43,937 nt of DNA, taken from Acidobacteriota bacterium (GTDB lineage Bacteria; Acidobacteriota; Vicinamibacteria; Vicinamibacterales; UBA2999). The stretch covers positions 1 to 43,937 of the forward strand of contig VFZN01000020.1 in the NCBI GenBank assembly GCA_016871195.1. The letters are read 5' to 3'. The notes under the pieces are model-generated. The model worked only from the letters and a program-made list of their open reading frames with translations. It did not search any database and was not told the origin of the DNA. Both the position numbers and the translations under genes were made by a program. Shown piece by piece: positions 16,565 to 24,764 of this stretch (its first letter is position 1; each line of letters starts with the position of its first letter).

Positions 16565-18099
16565 TTGCTCGGGTCGTCCGCTTCCCTTCATCATGGCCCC
16601 CATCTGACTCCAGACGCCGCCCTGCTGCAGCACATCTTCGAGGAAGAGCCGGTCGGGGTGCTCACGGCTGACCTCGCCACCGGCGAGGTGACAGCCATCA
16701 ACCGGGCCATGGCTGACTGGCTTGGCGTGACCGCTGACGAGTCGACGCTGAACCTGTTCTCACTGGCCGTCTGGCACGTGCTGGTCGAGAACGCCGGGGG
16801 CTTTGAGGCGCTGATGGCGGCCGGCGGAGTGGCCCATGCCGAAGTCAGTGCCGCGGGCGGACCCGCCTCGGTCTCGCTCACGCAAATCGGCGCCACGGGC
16901 ACGGTGCCGCCGCTCTGGCTGCTGCAGACCGTCGACAGTCGGCCCCACTGCGCCAGGCACTCGAGCATCGCCGCGATGACAGGCTCGAGGCGGTGGCTCG
17001 GACGACGGGACATCTGGCGCACGACTTCAATGATCTGCTGACAATCAGCATGGGCTACAACGACTGGCTGGCCTTCGACCAGGGTCTCAGTCAGTCGTCC
17101 CGCGATGCGGTTCAGCAGATTCGCCTCGCCACGGAGCGCGCCTCGGCGCTCACTCGCCAGCTGCTCACATTCAGCCGGCGCGCCTCCCTGCAGCGACAGC
17201 GGCTCGATCTGGCCGAGCTGGTCGAGTCGGCTCGGCCCCTGCTCGAGCAGCTGCTGGGAGCGCTGGTCACGCTGGTCGTCGAACACGAGGGCGATCCGCC
17301 ACTCGTGCAGGGCGACGCCAGCCAGCTGACGCAGGTGCTCATCAACCTTGTCACCAATGCCCGCGAAGCCATGCCGGAGGGAGGCACGCTTACCATCAGT
17401 GTGATACAGACGCTCGGCGACCCCGAGGACGATGGGACCGGTGGCATCGCGCCAGGGTCACTGGCGGCCGAACTCGAGGTGAGCGACACGGGCGTCGGCC
17501 TCTCGGCGGAAGCCGAACAGCGGCTCTTCGAACCGTTCTTCACCACCAAACCTCCGGGCCAGTCTGCCGGCCTCGGCCTGGCGGAAGCCCGGGGCATCGT
17601 CCTTCAGCATGGGGGCTCGATTCGCGCGGAATCGACCCGCGGCGTCGGTACGACGTTCCGTATCCTGCTGCCGCTGGCTGACCCGTTGTTCGAGTCGCTG
17701 CGTCCCGTGCCGCACCGCACCGGCGTACCGCTGGGCCGACGCACGATCCTGCTCGTCGAGGATGAAGACGCGCTGCGGGAGCTCGACACGCAAATCCTCA
17801 CGCATGCGGGCTTCGACGTGCTGGCTGCGCGTTCGGGGCTCGAGGCCATCTCGATCGCCGACACGCTCGGAGCGGGAATCGATCTGCTGTTGACCGACGT
17901 GATGCTGCCGGGCATGTCAGGTCCCGTCGTGGCCAGCCACCTGCAGACCGTGCGGCCCGATGTGAAGGTGCTGTACATGTCCGGCTACAGCCACGACGAA
18001 GTGATGGGCGATGATGAACCAGCCGGGCCCAACCTGTTCCTGCAGAAGCCCATGACCAGTGAAGTGCTGGTCGACGCCGTCAGGCACCTGATCGGCTGA
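16565..18099 (+). CDS. Hybrid sensor histidine kinase (PAS-HisKA-HATPase-REC), frameshifted
   Basis: The joined 511-residue protein has a PAS-like sensor region (about 15-125: EEPVGVLTADLATGEVTAINRAMADWLG), a dimerisation box with phospho-acceptor His near 153 (GHLAHDFNDLL), and an ATPase domain with N-box LINLVTNAREAM, G1 DTGVGLS, F-box FEPFFTTKP and G2 GLGLAEARG. A C-terminal receiver follows with phospho-Asp near 445 (LLLTDVMLPGMSG), Ser in YMSGYS and Lys in LQKP. One base is missing in the C4 run at 16943-16946; C5 would join DSRP to PLRQALEHRRDDRLEAV. The likely start is TTG at 16565. No membrane segment or separate response regulator is present, so it is an orphan cytoplasmic kinase. 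Confidence 0.83.
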
Positions 18100-18108
18100 C
18101 GAGGCCCG

Positions 18109-19164
18109 TCAGCGGTAGCGGCGCTGCAGTTGCGCCAGGGCGTCGGCGCCCGGGCACAGCACGTCGTACGGCACCTGATACAGCGGCATCTCAGGCAACT
18201 GCTGCTGCCCGGCCATATCGCGGGCCCCCGTGGCCACGTGCAGTAACCCGGTCAGCACCTCGCCATGCTGCTGCCGCTCCCGAATCGCCGCGTAGGCGCG
18301 ATCGCGATCTGCCGGGTCGTAGTCATCGGCGACACGACGCAGGCGCAGCGTGCTGCCGTCGTGCAGCACGACCGAGGTCAGGGCGTCGGCCGGCTGCTCG
18401 GCCTCGATCGCCTCGCGCCGCGGAATGAAGTCGGCATGCACAACCTCGACCTGATGCTCTCGCGTGTAGGCATAGCTCTTGGTCGAGCCTTCGTGATCGT
18501 TGAAGGTCACGCAGGGCGAGATGATGTCGATGAAGGCAAAACCCTGGTGCGCCAGGCCCGCCTTGATGAGCGGCACCAGCTGGGCCTTGTCACCGGAAAA
18601 GCTGCGGGCCACAAACGTTGCCCCGAGCGTCAGGGCCACCAGCACCGGGTCGATGGGCTCCATCTCGTTGCTCTCGCCCTTCTTGCTCTTCGAGCCCCGA
18701 TCCGCCGAGGCGGAGAACTGCCCCTTGGTGAGTCCGTACACGCCGTTGTTCTCGAGCAGGTAGAGCAGGTTGACGTTGCGCCGGATAGCGTGCGCAAACT
18801 GTCCCAGGCCGATGCTGAGCGAATCACCATCGCCCGAGACGCCGATCAGGGCCAGGGCGGAGTTGGCCAGACCGGCCCCTGTGGCAACCGAGGGCATGCG
18901 ACCGTGCACGCTGTTGAAGCCGTGCGCTTCGCGCAGGAAGTAGGCGGGCGTCTTCGACGAACACCCGATGCCCGACAGCTTGCCCACGGTGTGCGGAGGC
19001 ACCGACAGTTCCCAGAACGCCTGCACGATGGCCGCCGTCACCGAATCGTGGCCGCACCCGGCGCAGAGCGTGGTGAGGGCCCCTTCGTAGTCGCGCCGGG
19101 TGAGGCCGATGGCGTTCGTCGTCAGGGCGGGATGCTGCACCCGCGGCTTGGGCAGATACGTCAT
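18109..19164 (-). CDS. korB: 2-oxoacid:ferredoxin oxidoreductase beta subunit
   Basis: The 351-residue subunit binds thiamine diphosphate and one [4Fe-4S] cluster and, with KorA, oxidatively decarboxylates 2-oxoglutarate or a related 2-oxoacid to an acyl-CoA. Visible are the four expected cluster cysteines (34 and 37 in CAGC, 68 in GIGC, 218 in SPC), and the TPP/Mg motif from GDGDS (111-115) to LLENNGVYGLTKGQ. The length matches KorB and is slightly long at the C-terminus. Its ATG overlaps the korA stop by 4 bp. It ends 9 bp from the convergent histidine kinase. The substrate (2-oxoglutarate versus branched-chain or pyruvate) cannot be fixed from sequence alone. Confidence 0.92.
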   Translation of the reverse strand: MTYLPKPRVQHPALTTNAIGLTRRDYEGALTTLCAGCGHDSVTAAIVQAFWELSVPPHTVGKLSGIGCSSKTPAYFLREAHGFNSVHGRMPSVATGAGLANSALALIGVSGDGDSLSIGLGQFAHAIRRNVNLLYLLENNGVYGLTKGQFSASADRGSKSKKGESNEMEPIDPVLVALTLGATFVARSFSGDKAQLVPLIKAGLAHQGFAFIDIISPCVTFNDHEGSTKSYAYTREHQVEVVHADFIPRREAIEAEQPADALTSVVLHDGSTLRLRRVADDYDPADRDRAYAAIRERQQHGEVLTGLLHVATGARDMAGQQQLPEMPLYQVPYDVLCPGADALAQLQRRYR

Positions 19165-20960
19165 GCGTGCCTCTCGAGCCGGGCTCGGACGCCGGCCGTC
19201 ACATGCTGTGCGCTGATCGGAAATCCCGAATAGTGCGTCACCGACACAAACCGATCGCGCGGCGCACCGGTTTCGATCATGAGCAGGCTGCGCAGCTGCG
19301 CGTCACGATTCTGCTCGACGACAAACACCGTGTCGTGCGCATCGACAAACTGCCGGATGCTGTCGGCGAACGGAAAGCCCCGCACCCGCAGATAGTCGAG
19401 GGCAATGCCCTGTTCGGCCAACGCGTCCAGGGCCTCGACACACGCGGCATGGCAGCTGCCGATGGTGATGAGCCCGAGGCGGGTTGTCGTGTCCGCGGGC
19501 TGCACCGCGGGAGCCGGTACCGCGTCGGCGGCACGCTGAATCTTGCGCGCCAGCCGCTCCATCACATCCTGGTACTCGTCGGGATCCTCGGTGTAGGCCC
19601 CGAAACGGTTGTGGCCGGAGCCACGGGTGAAATAGGCCCCCTTCGGATGCTCGCCCGGCAGCGTGCGCGCGGTGATGCCGTCGCCATCCGTGTCGAGATA
19701 CCGGTGGAAGACCTTCATGCCGTCGAGCTGTGCCGGTGTCAGGACCTTGCCACGATCGGGCCGGTAGGAGGCATCCCACGTGAGCTCAGGCACCATCCAG
19801 TCATTCATGCCGATATCGAGGTCACTCATGAAAAAGACCGGCGCCTGGTAGCGATCCGCCAGATCGAAGGCCTGCACCATCATCTCGAATGCCTCACGCG
19901 GGTCGGCCGGATAGACGCACAGGTGGCGCGTGTCGCCGTGCGACGCATAGGCACACAGCAACAGGTCGCACTGCTGGGTGCGCGTCGGAAGTCCCGTCGA
20001 CGGACCGGCACGCTGCACATCGGCAATCACCGCCGGCACTTCGGCATAGTAGGCAAATCCGACAAACTCGGCCATCAGCGAGATGCCCGGGCCCGATGTG
20101 GGTGTGAAAGCGCGCGCACCTGCCCACGACGCGCCAAGCACCATGCCGATCGCCGCCAGTTCGTCTTCTGCCTGCATGATGGCAAACCGCTTCCGGCCCG
20201 TCTCGGGATCCACACGGTAGCGTTCGCAGAAGGCGCGGAAGGCTTCCATCAGCGAGGTCGAGGGCGTAATCGGATACCAGGCCCCGACGGTGGCTCCGGC
20301 ATAGACCGCGCCGAGTCCCGCGGCGGTATTCCCGTCGATCAGGATGCGGCCCTTCGTGGCATCCATCCGCTCGAGGCGAACCGGCAGCGGACAGGCGAAG
20401 TGTGCCTGCGCATAGTCGTACCCGAGCGCCAGTGCCCGATCGTTCGAGGCGATGAGCGCCGGCTTCTTTCCGTATTTTTCACGGATGAGGCCGCGAATCT
20501 CGTCGAGGTCAATCGCCAGCAGCGCCGCGAGCACGCCGGCATAGGCGATGTTTTTCATCAGGATGCGCTCGCGCACCCCGCCAAACGCCTCGTTGCACAT
20601 TGCCGCCAGCGGCACGCCAAGATACTGCACATCGTCCCGCCGCAGCGACGCCTCGAGCGGCCACGTCGAGTCGTACAGCAGCCAGCCGCCGGATTGCACC
20701 TCGGCGATATCTTTCGCATAGGTGGCCGGGTTGAGCGCGACCATCAGGTCGAACCGCGATGTGCGCCCGGTATATCCGCGGTGGTTGACCCTGATCTCGT
20801 ACCACGTGGGCAGACCCTGGATGTTCGACGGAAAGACGTTCTTGCCGGTGACCGGCACGCCCATCCGGAAGATGGCCTGCATGATGAGGCCGTTGGCACT
20901 GGCCGACCCGGTGCCGTTGGCCGTGGCGATCTTGAAGGCGAAGTCGTTGACCTGACTCAT
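19161..20960 (-). CDS. korA: 2-oxoacid:ferredoxin oxidoreductase, fused gamma-alpha subunit
   Basis: The 599-residue protein joins a gamma domain (about 1-190, opening with ATANGTGSASANGLIMQAIFRMGVPVTGKNVFPSNIQG) to an alpha domain (about 200-560, with YPITPSTSLMEAF and the GPGISLMAEFVG motif). This is the two-subunit KorAB arrangement, in which alpha shapes the TPP pocket and CoA/substrate site. The start is the ATG at 20960, overlapping the flavoprotein stop by 4 bp; the frame runs further upstream but without homology. It is tightly coupled to korB downstream. Confidence 0.92.
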   Translation of the reverse strand: MSQVNDFAFKIATANGTGSASANGLIMQAIFRMGVPVTGKNVFPSNIQGLPTWYEIRVNHRGYTGRTSRFDLMVALNPATYAKDIAEVQSGGWLLYDSTWPLEASLRRDDVQYLGVPLAAMCNEAFGGVRERILMKNIAYAGVLAALLAIDLDEIRGLIREKYGKKPALIASNDRALALGYDYAQAHFACPLPVRLERMDATKGRILIDGNTAAGLGAVYAGATVGAWYPITPSTSLMEAFRAFCERYRVDPETGRKRFAIMQAEDELAAIGMVLGASWAGARAFTPTSGPGISLMAEFVGFAYYAEVPAVIADVQRAGPSTGLPTRTQQCDLLLCAYASHGDTRHLCVYPADPREAFEMMVQAFDLADRYQAPVFFMSDLDIGMNDWMVPELTWDASYRPDRGKVLTPAQLDGMKVFHRYLDTDGDGITARTLPGEHPKGAYFTRGSGHNRFGAYTEDPDEYQDVMERLARKIQRAADAVPAPAVQPADTTTRLGLITIGSCHAACVEALDALAEQGIALDYLRVRGFPFADSIRQFVDAHDTVFVVEQNRDAQLRSLLMIETGAPRDRFVSVTHYSGFPISAQHVTAGVRARLERHA

Positions 20961-22756
20961 CGGCCCACCGCCTCGAGCGGGATGAACGTCATCCCGGCCA
21001 TGGGCTGCTGCAGCACGAACTTGCGCATGTCCCAGGCATAGGTCGGGCAGCGCTCGGCACACAGCCCGCAGTGCAGGCAGATGTTCTCGTCTTTCACCAT
21101 GATGCGGCCAGTCTGCTTCAGCGGGTTCGACGTGAACAGTGCCTGTTCGGTATCAGGAGCCGGGGCCTTCAGCCGCGAGCGCAGCGTCTCGAGCGGCGTC
21201 TCCTGCACCAGCGTCAGACAGTCGGTCGGGCAGATATCGATGCACGCATCGCATTCGATGCACAGGGAATCGGTGAAGTGCGTCTGCACATCGCAGTTGA
21301 GGCAGCGCTCGACTTCCTTGCGTGTCTGTTCGGCGGTGAAACCCTGCTCGACCTCAATCGACATCGTCGTGAAACGCGCCGACAGGTCGACGTGCGTCAT
21401 CTTCTGGCGGGCCACCGGGCTGTAGTTGTTGCTGTACGCCCACTCGTGCAGGCCCATCTTGGTGCTCGACAGCGTGAAGCCCGGTGCCGGGCGCTCGGTC
21501 ACGGGCACACCGTGGCAGAACTGGTGGATGGAAATCGCGGCCTGATGGCCGTGCGCCACCGACCAGATGATGTTGCCCGGTCCGAAGGCGGCGTCGCCGC
21601 CGAAGAACACGCCGGCGCGCGTCGACATGTGTGTCACCCGATCCACCACCGGCACGTCCCACTGATCGAACAAGATGCCGAGGTCGCGCTCAATCCACGG
21701 GAAGGCGTTCTCCTGACCGATCGCCACAATGACCGTATCGCAGGGGACGATCCGCCGGCCGACCGGTTCCTGCACGATGTCGTCCCCGGCATCGCGGGCG
21801 GTGAACGTGTCGAACTCGACGCCGACGAGCCGGCCATGGTCGACGACATAACGCACCGGGTAGTGGTTCTCGAGGATGACGACCTGCTCTTCCTCGGCGT
21901 CTTCGAGTTCCCACGGCGAGGCCTTGATAAAGCGGCGGGTCTTGCGCTCGACGACCGTCACCTCGGTGGCCCCGAGCCGACGGGCCGACCGGCAGCAGTC
22001 CATGGCCGTATTGCCCGCGCCGATGATGAGCACGCGACGGCCGACGGAGGTGACGTGGCCGAAGTGAATCGACTCGAGCCATTCCTTGCCGATGAAGACC
22101 TGATCCGAGTCGTAGCGGCCCGGCAGGGCGAGTTCGCGTCCCTTCGGGGCACCAGTGCCGACAAACACCGCATCAAACGTCTCGGGGCCCTCGAGAAGCG
22201 CCCGCAGGCTGCCCACCGGCGTGCTGTAGCGCATGTCGACGCCCATGCCGGTGATGTAGCCGATTTCCTCGTCCAGCACCTCCTCGGGCAGGCGGAACGA
22301 CGGGATGTTGATCCGCATCAGTCCGCCGGGCTTCGGGCCCTGCTCGAAGATGGTGCAGGCATACCCGAGCGGCATGAGATCGTTGGCCACCGTGAGGCTC
22401 GCGGGGCCGGCGCCGATGAGGGCAATGTGCCGGCCGTTCTTCGTGGCCGGGACACGGGGCAGCCGATCGCGGATGTCGTCCTTGTGGTCGGCGGCGACGC
22501 GCTTGAGCCGGCAGATGGCCACGGGCGTGCCGTCCACGCGGGTACGCCGGCAGGCCGGTTCGCAGGGACGGTCGCAGGTGCGCCCGAGGATGCCGGGAAA
22601 GACGTTCGATTCCCGGTTCACCATGTAGGCGTCGCTGTAGCGCCCCTGCGCAATCAGCCTGATGTACTCCGGCACATTGGTGTGGGCCGGACACGCCCAC
22701 TGGCAGTCGACCACCTTGTGGTAGTAGTCGGGGTGCTCGACGTTCGTGCGTGGCAT
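20957..22756 (-). CDS. GltD-like NAD(P)/FAD oxidoreductase with ferredoxin-like Fe-S domain
   Basis: The 599-residue protein has three parts. The N-terminal Fe-S domain carries Cys 18, 22, 61, 65, 69 and 82, as in the glutamate synthase small subunit. Two dinucleotide-binding folds follow (FAD at IALIGAGPASLTVAND, NAD(P) at VLIIGAGNTAMDCC), with the GGDAAFGPGNIIWSVAHGHQAA flavin signature. The C-terminus has two [4Fe-4S] motifs, CIECDACIDICPTDC and CLHCGLCAERCP. It probably passes electrons between the KorAB clusters and NAD(P). It overlaps korA by 4 bp, so the three form one operon. The ATG at 22756 is preceded at 6 nt by TATAAT and has no Shine-Dalgarno. Confidence 0.9.
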   Translation of the reverse strand: MPRTNVEHPDYYHKVVDCQWACPAHTNVPEYIRLIAQGRYSDAYMVNRESNVFPGILGRTCDRPCEPACRRTRVDGTPVAICRLKRVAADHKDDIRDRLPRVPATKNGRHIALIGAGPASLTVANDLMPLGYACTIFEQGPKPGGLMRINIPSFRLPEEVLDEEIGYITGMGVDMRYSTPVGSLRALLEGPETFDAVFVGTGAPKGRELALPGRYDSDQVFIGKEWLESIHFGHVTSVGRRVLIIGAGNTAMDCCRSARRLGATEVTVVERKTRRFIKASPWELEDAEEEQVVILENHYPVRYVVDHGRLVGVEFDTFTARDAGDDIVQEPVGRRIVPCDTVIVAIGQENAFPWIERDLGILFDQWDVPVVDRVTHMSTRAGVFFGGDAAFGPGNIIWSVAHGHQAAISIHQFCHGVPVTERPAPGFTLSSTKMGLHEWAYSNNYSPVARQKMTHVDLSARFTTMSIEVEQGFTAEQTRKEVERCLNCDVQTHFTDSLCIECDACIDICPTDCLTLVQETPLETLRSRLKAPAPDTEQALFTSNPLKQTGRIMVKDENICLHCGLCAERCPTYAWDMRKFVLQQPMAGMTFIPLEAVGR

Positions 22757-22762
22757 GCGCCG

Positions 22763-22768
22763 ATTATA
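22763..22768 (-). promoter_or_regulatory. -10 box (TATAAT) before the flavoprotein-korAB operon
   Basis: A perfect TATAAT on the minus strand ends 6 nt before the flavoprotein ATG. The TAA inside it is also the stop codon of the upstream alkyltransferase gene (GTA-TAA-T). A rare GTA codon and TAA stop in this GC-rich genome suggest selection for the box. No -35 is visible. Confidence 0.5.
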
Positions 22769-23252
22769 CGTAGCCGAGCGGGCGGCGCCCCTGCTCGAGG
22801 TCGAGCAGGGCCCGCTTGATGGGCAGCCCCCCGCCAAACCCGGTCAGCGACCCGTTGGCGCCGATGACCCGGTGGCACGGCACGACGATGGCCACCGGAT
22901 TGGCACCATTGGCAAGTCCCACAGCACGCATGGCCGCCGGCGATCCGATGTGCGCCGCGAGGGCACCGTAGCTGGTCGTCTCGCCATACGGAATGGTTTG
23001 CAGGGCCGTCCACACGCGCTGCTGGAACGGGGTGCCTGACAGCACCACCGGCACGGTGAACTGCTGCAACTGACCCGCGAAATAGGCCTCGAGTTCGTCC
23101 TGCGCCCGTGCGAGCAGCCCGTCGCGATCGGGCGCGACCTCGGCTCGCTCCCGTCCCTCACCGGCACCATCGAATGCCAGGCACGACAGTCCGCGCACAT
23201 CGCCGCCGAGCAGCAACGGTCCGATCACACTGTCGATTCGCCGATACACCAT
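22764..23252 (-). CDS. ogt: Methylated-DNA--protein-cysteine S-methyltransferase
   Basis: The 162-residue DNA-repair protein transfers the alkyl group from O6-alkylguanine to its own cysteine. The active-site motif VVPCHRVIG is complete (Cys 126), preceded by the DNA-binding helix region FQQRVWTALQTIPYGETTSYGALA and the Arg-finger-type AAMRAVGLANGANP. Its length fits Ogt/MGMT proteins without an Ada domain. The chosen ATG at 23252 has AGGAGG 8 nt upstream; the frame extends to 23342 but without homology. Its stop codon lies inside the TATAAT box of the next operon. Confidence 0.94.
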   Translation of the reverse strand: MVYRRIDSVIGPLLLGGDVRGLSCLAFDGAGEGRERAEVAPDRDGLLARAQDELEAYFAGQLQQFTVPVVLSGTPFQQRVWTALQTIPYGETTSYGALAAHIGSPAAMRAVGLANGANPVAIVVPCHRVIGANGSLTGFGGGLPIKRALLDLEQGRRPLGYV

Positions 23253-23318
23253 GCGCCCTTCCTCCTGCCTTGCGAACATCATAAGATCACCCGGACGCTT
23301 CCGCTTCCCGTCGCCCCC

Positions 23319-24740
23319 ATGACCGAGCCCCTCGCCACCCACACGTTTCCCCTGCCGCTCGCCGATTATATCGATCCGGTCGGCGCATCAGTCATCGACA
23401 TCCTGATCAGCCGGGTCGCTCAGCAGCCCATCAACGCGGTGGCCACGGGCGTCTTCCTGCTGGCCGTCATCCATACGTTCTTTGCCAACACCTTCAGGCA
23501 GGCCGCGCATCACGTGCAGCACGCGCACGATGCGGCGCGCAGGGCGCAGGGGCTGGCTCCCCGCCTCAGCTTCCGGGCCGAGGTGCTGCACTTCTTCGGC
23601 GAAGTGGAAGTGGTCTTCGGCATCTGGGGCGTGGCGCTGCTGGCCGTCATTTCATTCACGCTCGACTGGTCGACCGCCAAGCACTACATTACCACATCGG
23701 TCAACTTCACCGAGGCCATGTTCGTCGTGGTGATCATGACCATGGCGTCTACGCGTCCCGTGGTCAACTTCGCGCAGCAGGCACTGCGTCGGGTCGCCTC
23801 ACTCGGAGGAAGCACACCGGCAGCCTGGTGGCTCACCATCCTCACCCTCGGCCCCCTGCTCGGCTCATTCATCACGGAGCCCGCGGCGATGACGATTTGC
23901 GCGATGCTGCTCGGCCGGCAGTTCTACGCGATGCAGCCGAGCCTGCGGCTGCGCTATGCCACGCTGGGCCTGCTGTTTGTCAACGTCTCGATCGGTGGCA
24001 CCCTCACCCACTTTGCCGCACCGCCGGTGCTGATGGTGGCCACTCCCTGGGAGTGGGATATGGCCTACATGGCCACCCACTTCGGCTGGCGCGCCGCAAT
24101 CGCCATCGGTGTGTCGAACGCCCTCTACTTCATCCTGTTCCGCACCGAACTGCAGGGCCTGGCCTCGATCGCCAGCGCCACGATCGCCGATGACGACGAC
24201 CAGGGTCCATCCACGCCGTGGTGGGTGACGATGGTCCATCTGGGATTTCTGGCCTTCGTGGTGGCCCAGGCACACTATCCGGTGCTGTTCATCGGCGCGT
24301 TCCTGTTCTTTCTCGGCTTCGCGCAATCGACCGCGTCCTATCAGTCGCCCATCGACCTTAAACCGGCCCTGCTCGTAGGCTTTTTCCTCGGTGGACTTGT
24401 CATTCACGGCGGGCTGCAGGGCTGGTGGATCGCGCCCGTGCTCGGAAGCCTCAGTGAGCAGCCGCTGTTCTGGAGTTCGACGCTGCTGACCGCCTTCAAC
24501 GACAACGCGCTCATCACCTACCTCTCGACGCTCGTCCCCGACCTCACTGAGGCGATGAAGTACGCCGTCGTGGCCGGGGCGGTCATCGGCGGTGGCCTGA
24601 CGGTCATTGCCAATGCCCCGAATCCGGCGGGACAGGCCATCCTGAGCCGCTATTTTCCTGAAGGCATCTCGCCCGTCGGCCTCGCCGCCGCCGCAGCGGG
24701 CCCGACACTCGTCGCCGCCGCGTGCTTCCTGCTGTTCTGA
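23319..24740 (+). CDS. Putative Na+/H+ antiporter (Na_H_antiport_3 family)
   Basis: The 473-residue protein is very hydrophobic, with about 11-12 predicted helices, and contains segments typical of the PF07399-type putative Na+/H+ antiporters. These include QPINAVATGVFLLAVIHTFFAN near the N-terminus, GPLLGSFITEPAAMTICAMLL, SIGGTLTHFAAPPVLMVA and NDNALITYLSTLVPDL. Polar residues in the membrane (FITEPA, THFAAPP, FNDNALITYL) suggest ion-binding sites. The ATG at 23319 is 66 bp from the divergent alkyltransferase start; TAAGAT at 23282-23287 may be its -10 box. The transported ion is inferred from family only. Confidence 0.82.
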   Translation: MTEPLATHTFPLPLADYIDPVGASVIDILISRVAQQPINAVATGVFLLAVIHTFFANTFRQAAHHVQHAHDAARRAQGLAPRLSFRAEVLHFFGEVEVVFGIWGVALLAVISFTLDWSTAKHYITTSVNFTEAMFVVVIMTMASTRPVVNFAQQALRRVASLGGSTPAAWWLTILTLGPLLGSFITEPAAMTICAMLLGRQFYAMQPSLRLRYATLGLLFVNVSIGGTLTHFAAPPVLMVATPWEWDMAYMATHFGWRAAIAIGVSNALYFILFRTELQGLASIASATIADDDDQGPSTPWWVTMVHLGFLAFVVAQAHYPVLFIGAFLFFLGFAQSTASYQSPIDLKPALLVGFFLGGLVIHGGLQGWWIAPVLGSLSEQPLFWSSTLLTAFNDNALITYLSTLVPDLTEAMKYAVVAGAVIGGGLTVIANAPNPAGQAILSRYFPEGISPVGLAAAAAGPTLVAAACFLLF

Positions 24741-24752
24741 ATATCGCACCGC

Positions 24753-24758
24753 TATAAT
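24753..24758 (+). promoter_or_regulatory. -10 box (TATAAT) of namZ
   Basis: A perfect TATAAT lies 6 nt before the GTG start at 24765, just after the antiporter stop. There is no Shine-Dalgarno between, which fits a leaderless transcript for namZ and the FAD oxidoreductase. Confidence 0.5.
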
Positions 24759-24764
24759 CGCCCC

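Noticed and set aside
21071-22819. 582-codon plus-strand frame opposite the flavoprotein gene
   Set aside because: The opposite strand encodes a complete, motif-rich Fe-S flavoprotein; this is a GC-driven antisense shadow, like the ones opposite korA, mrp and M16.
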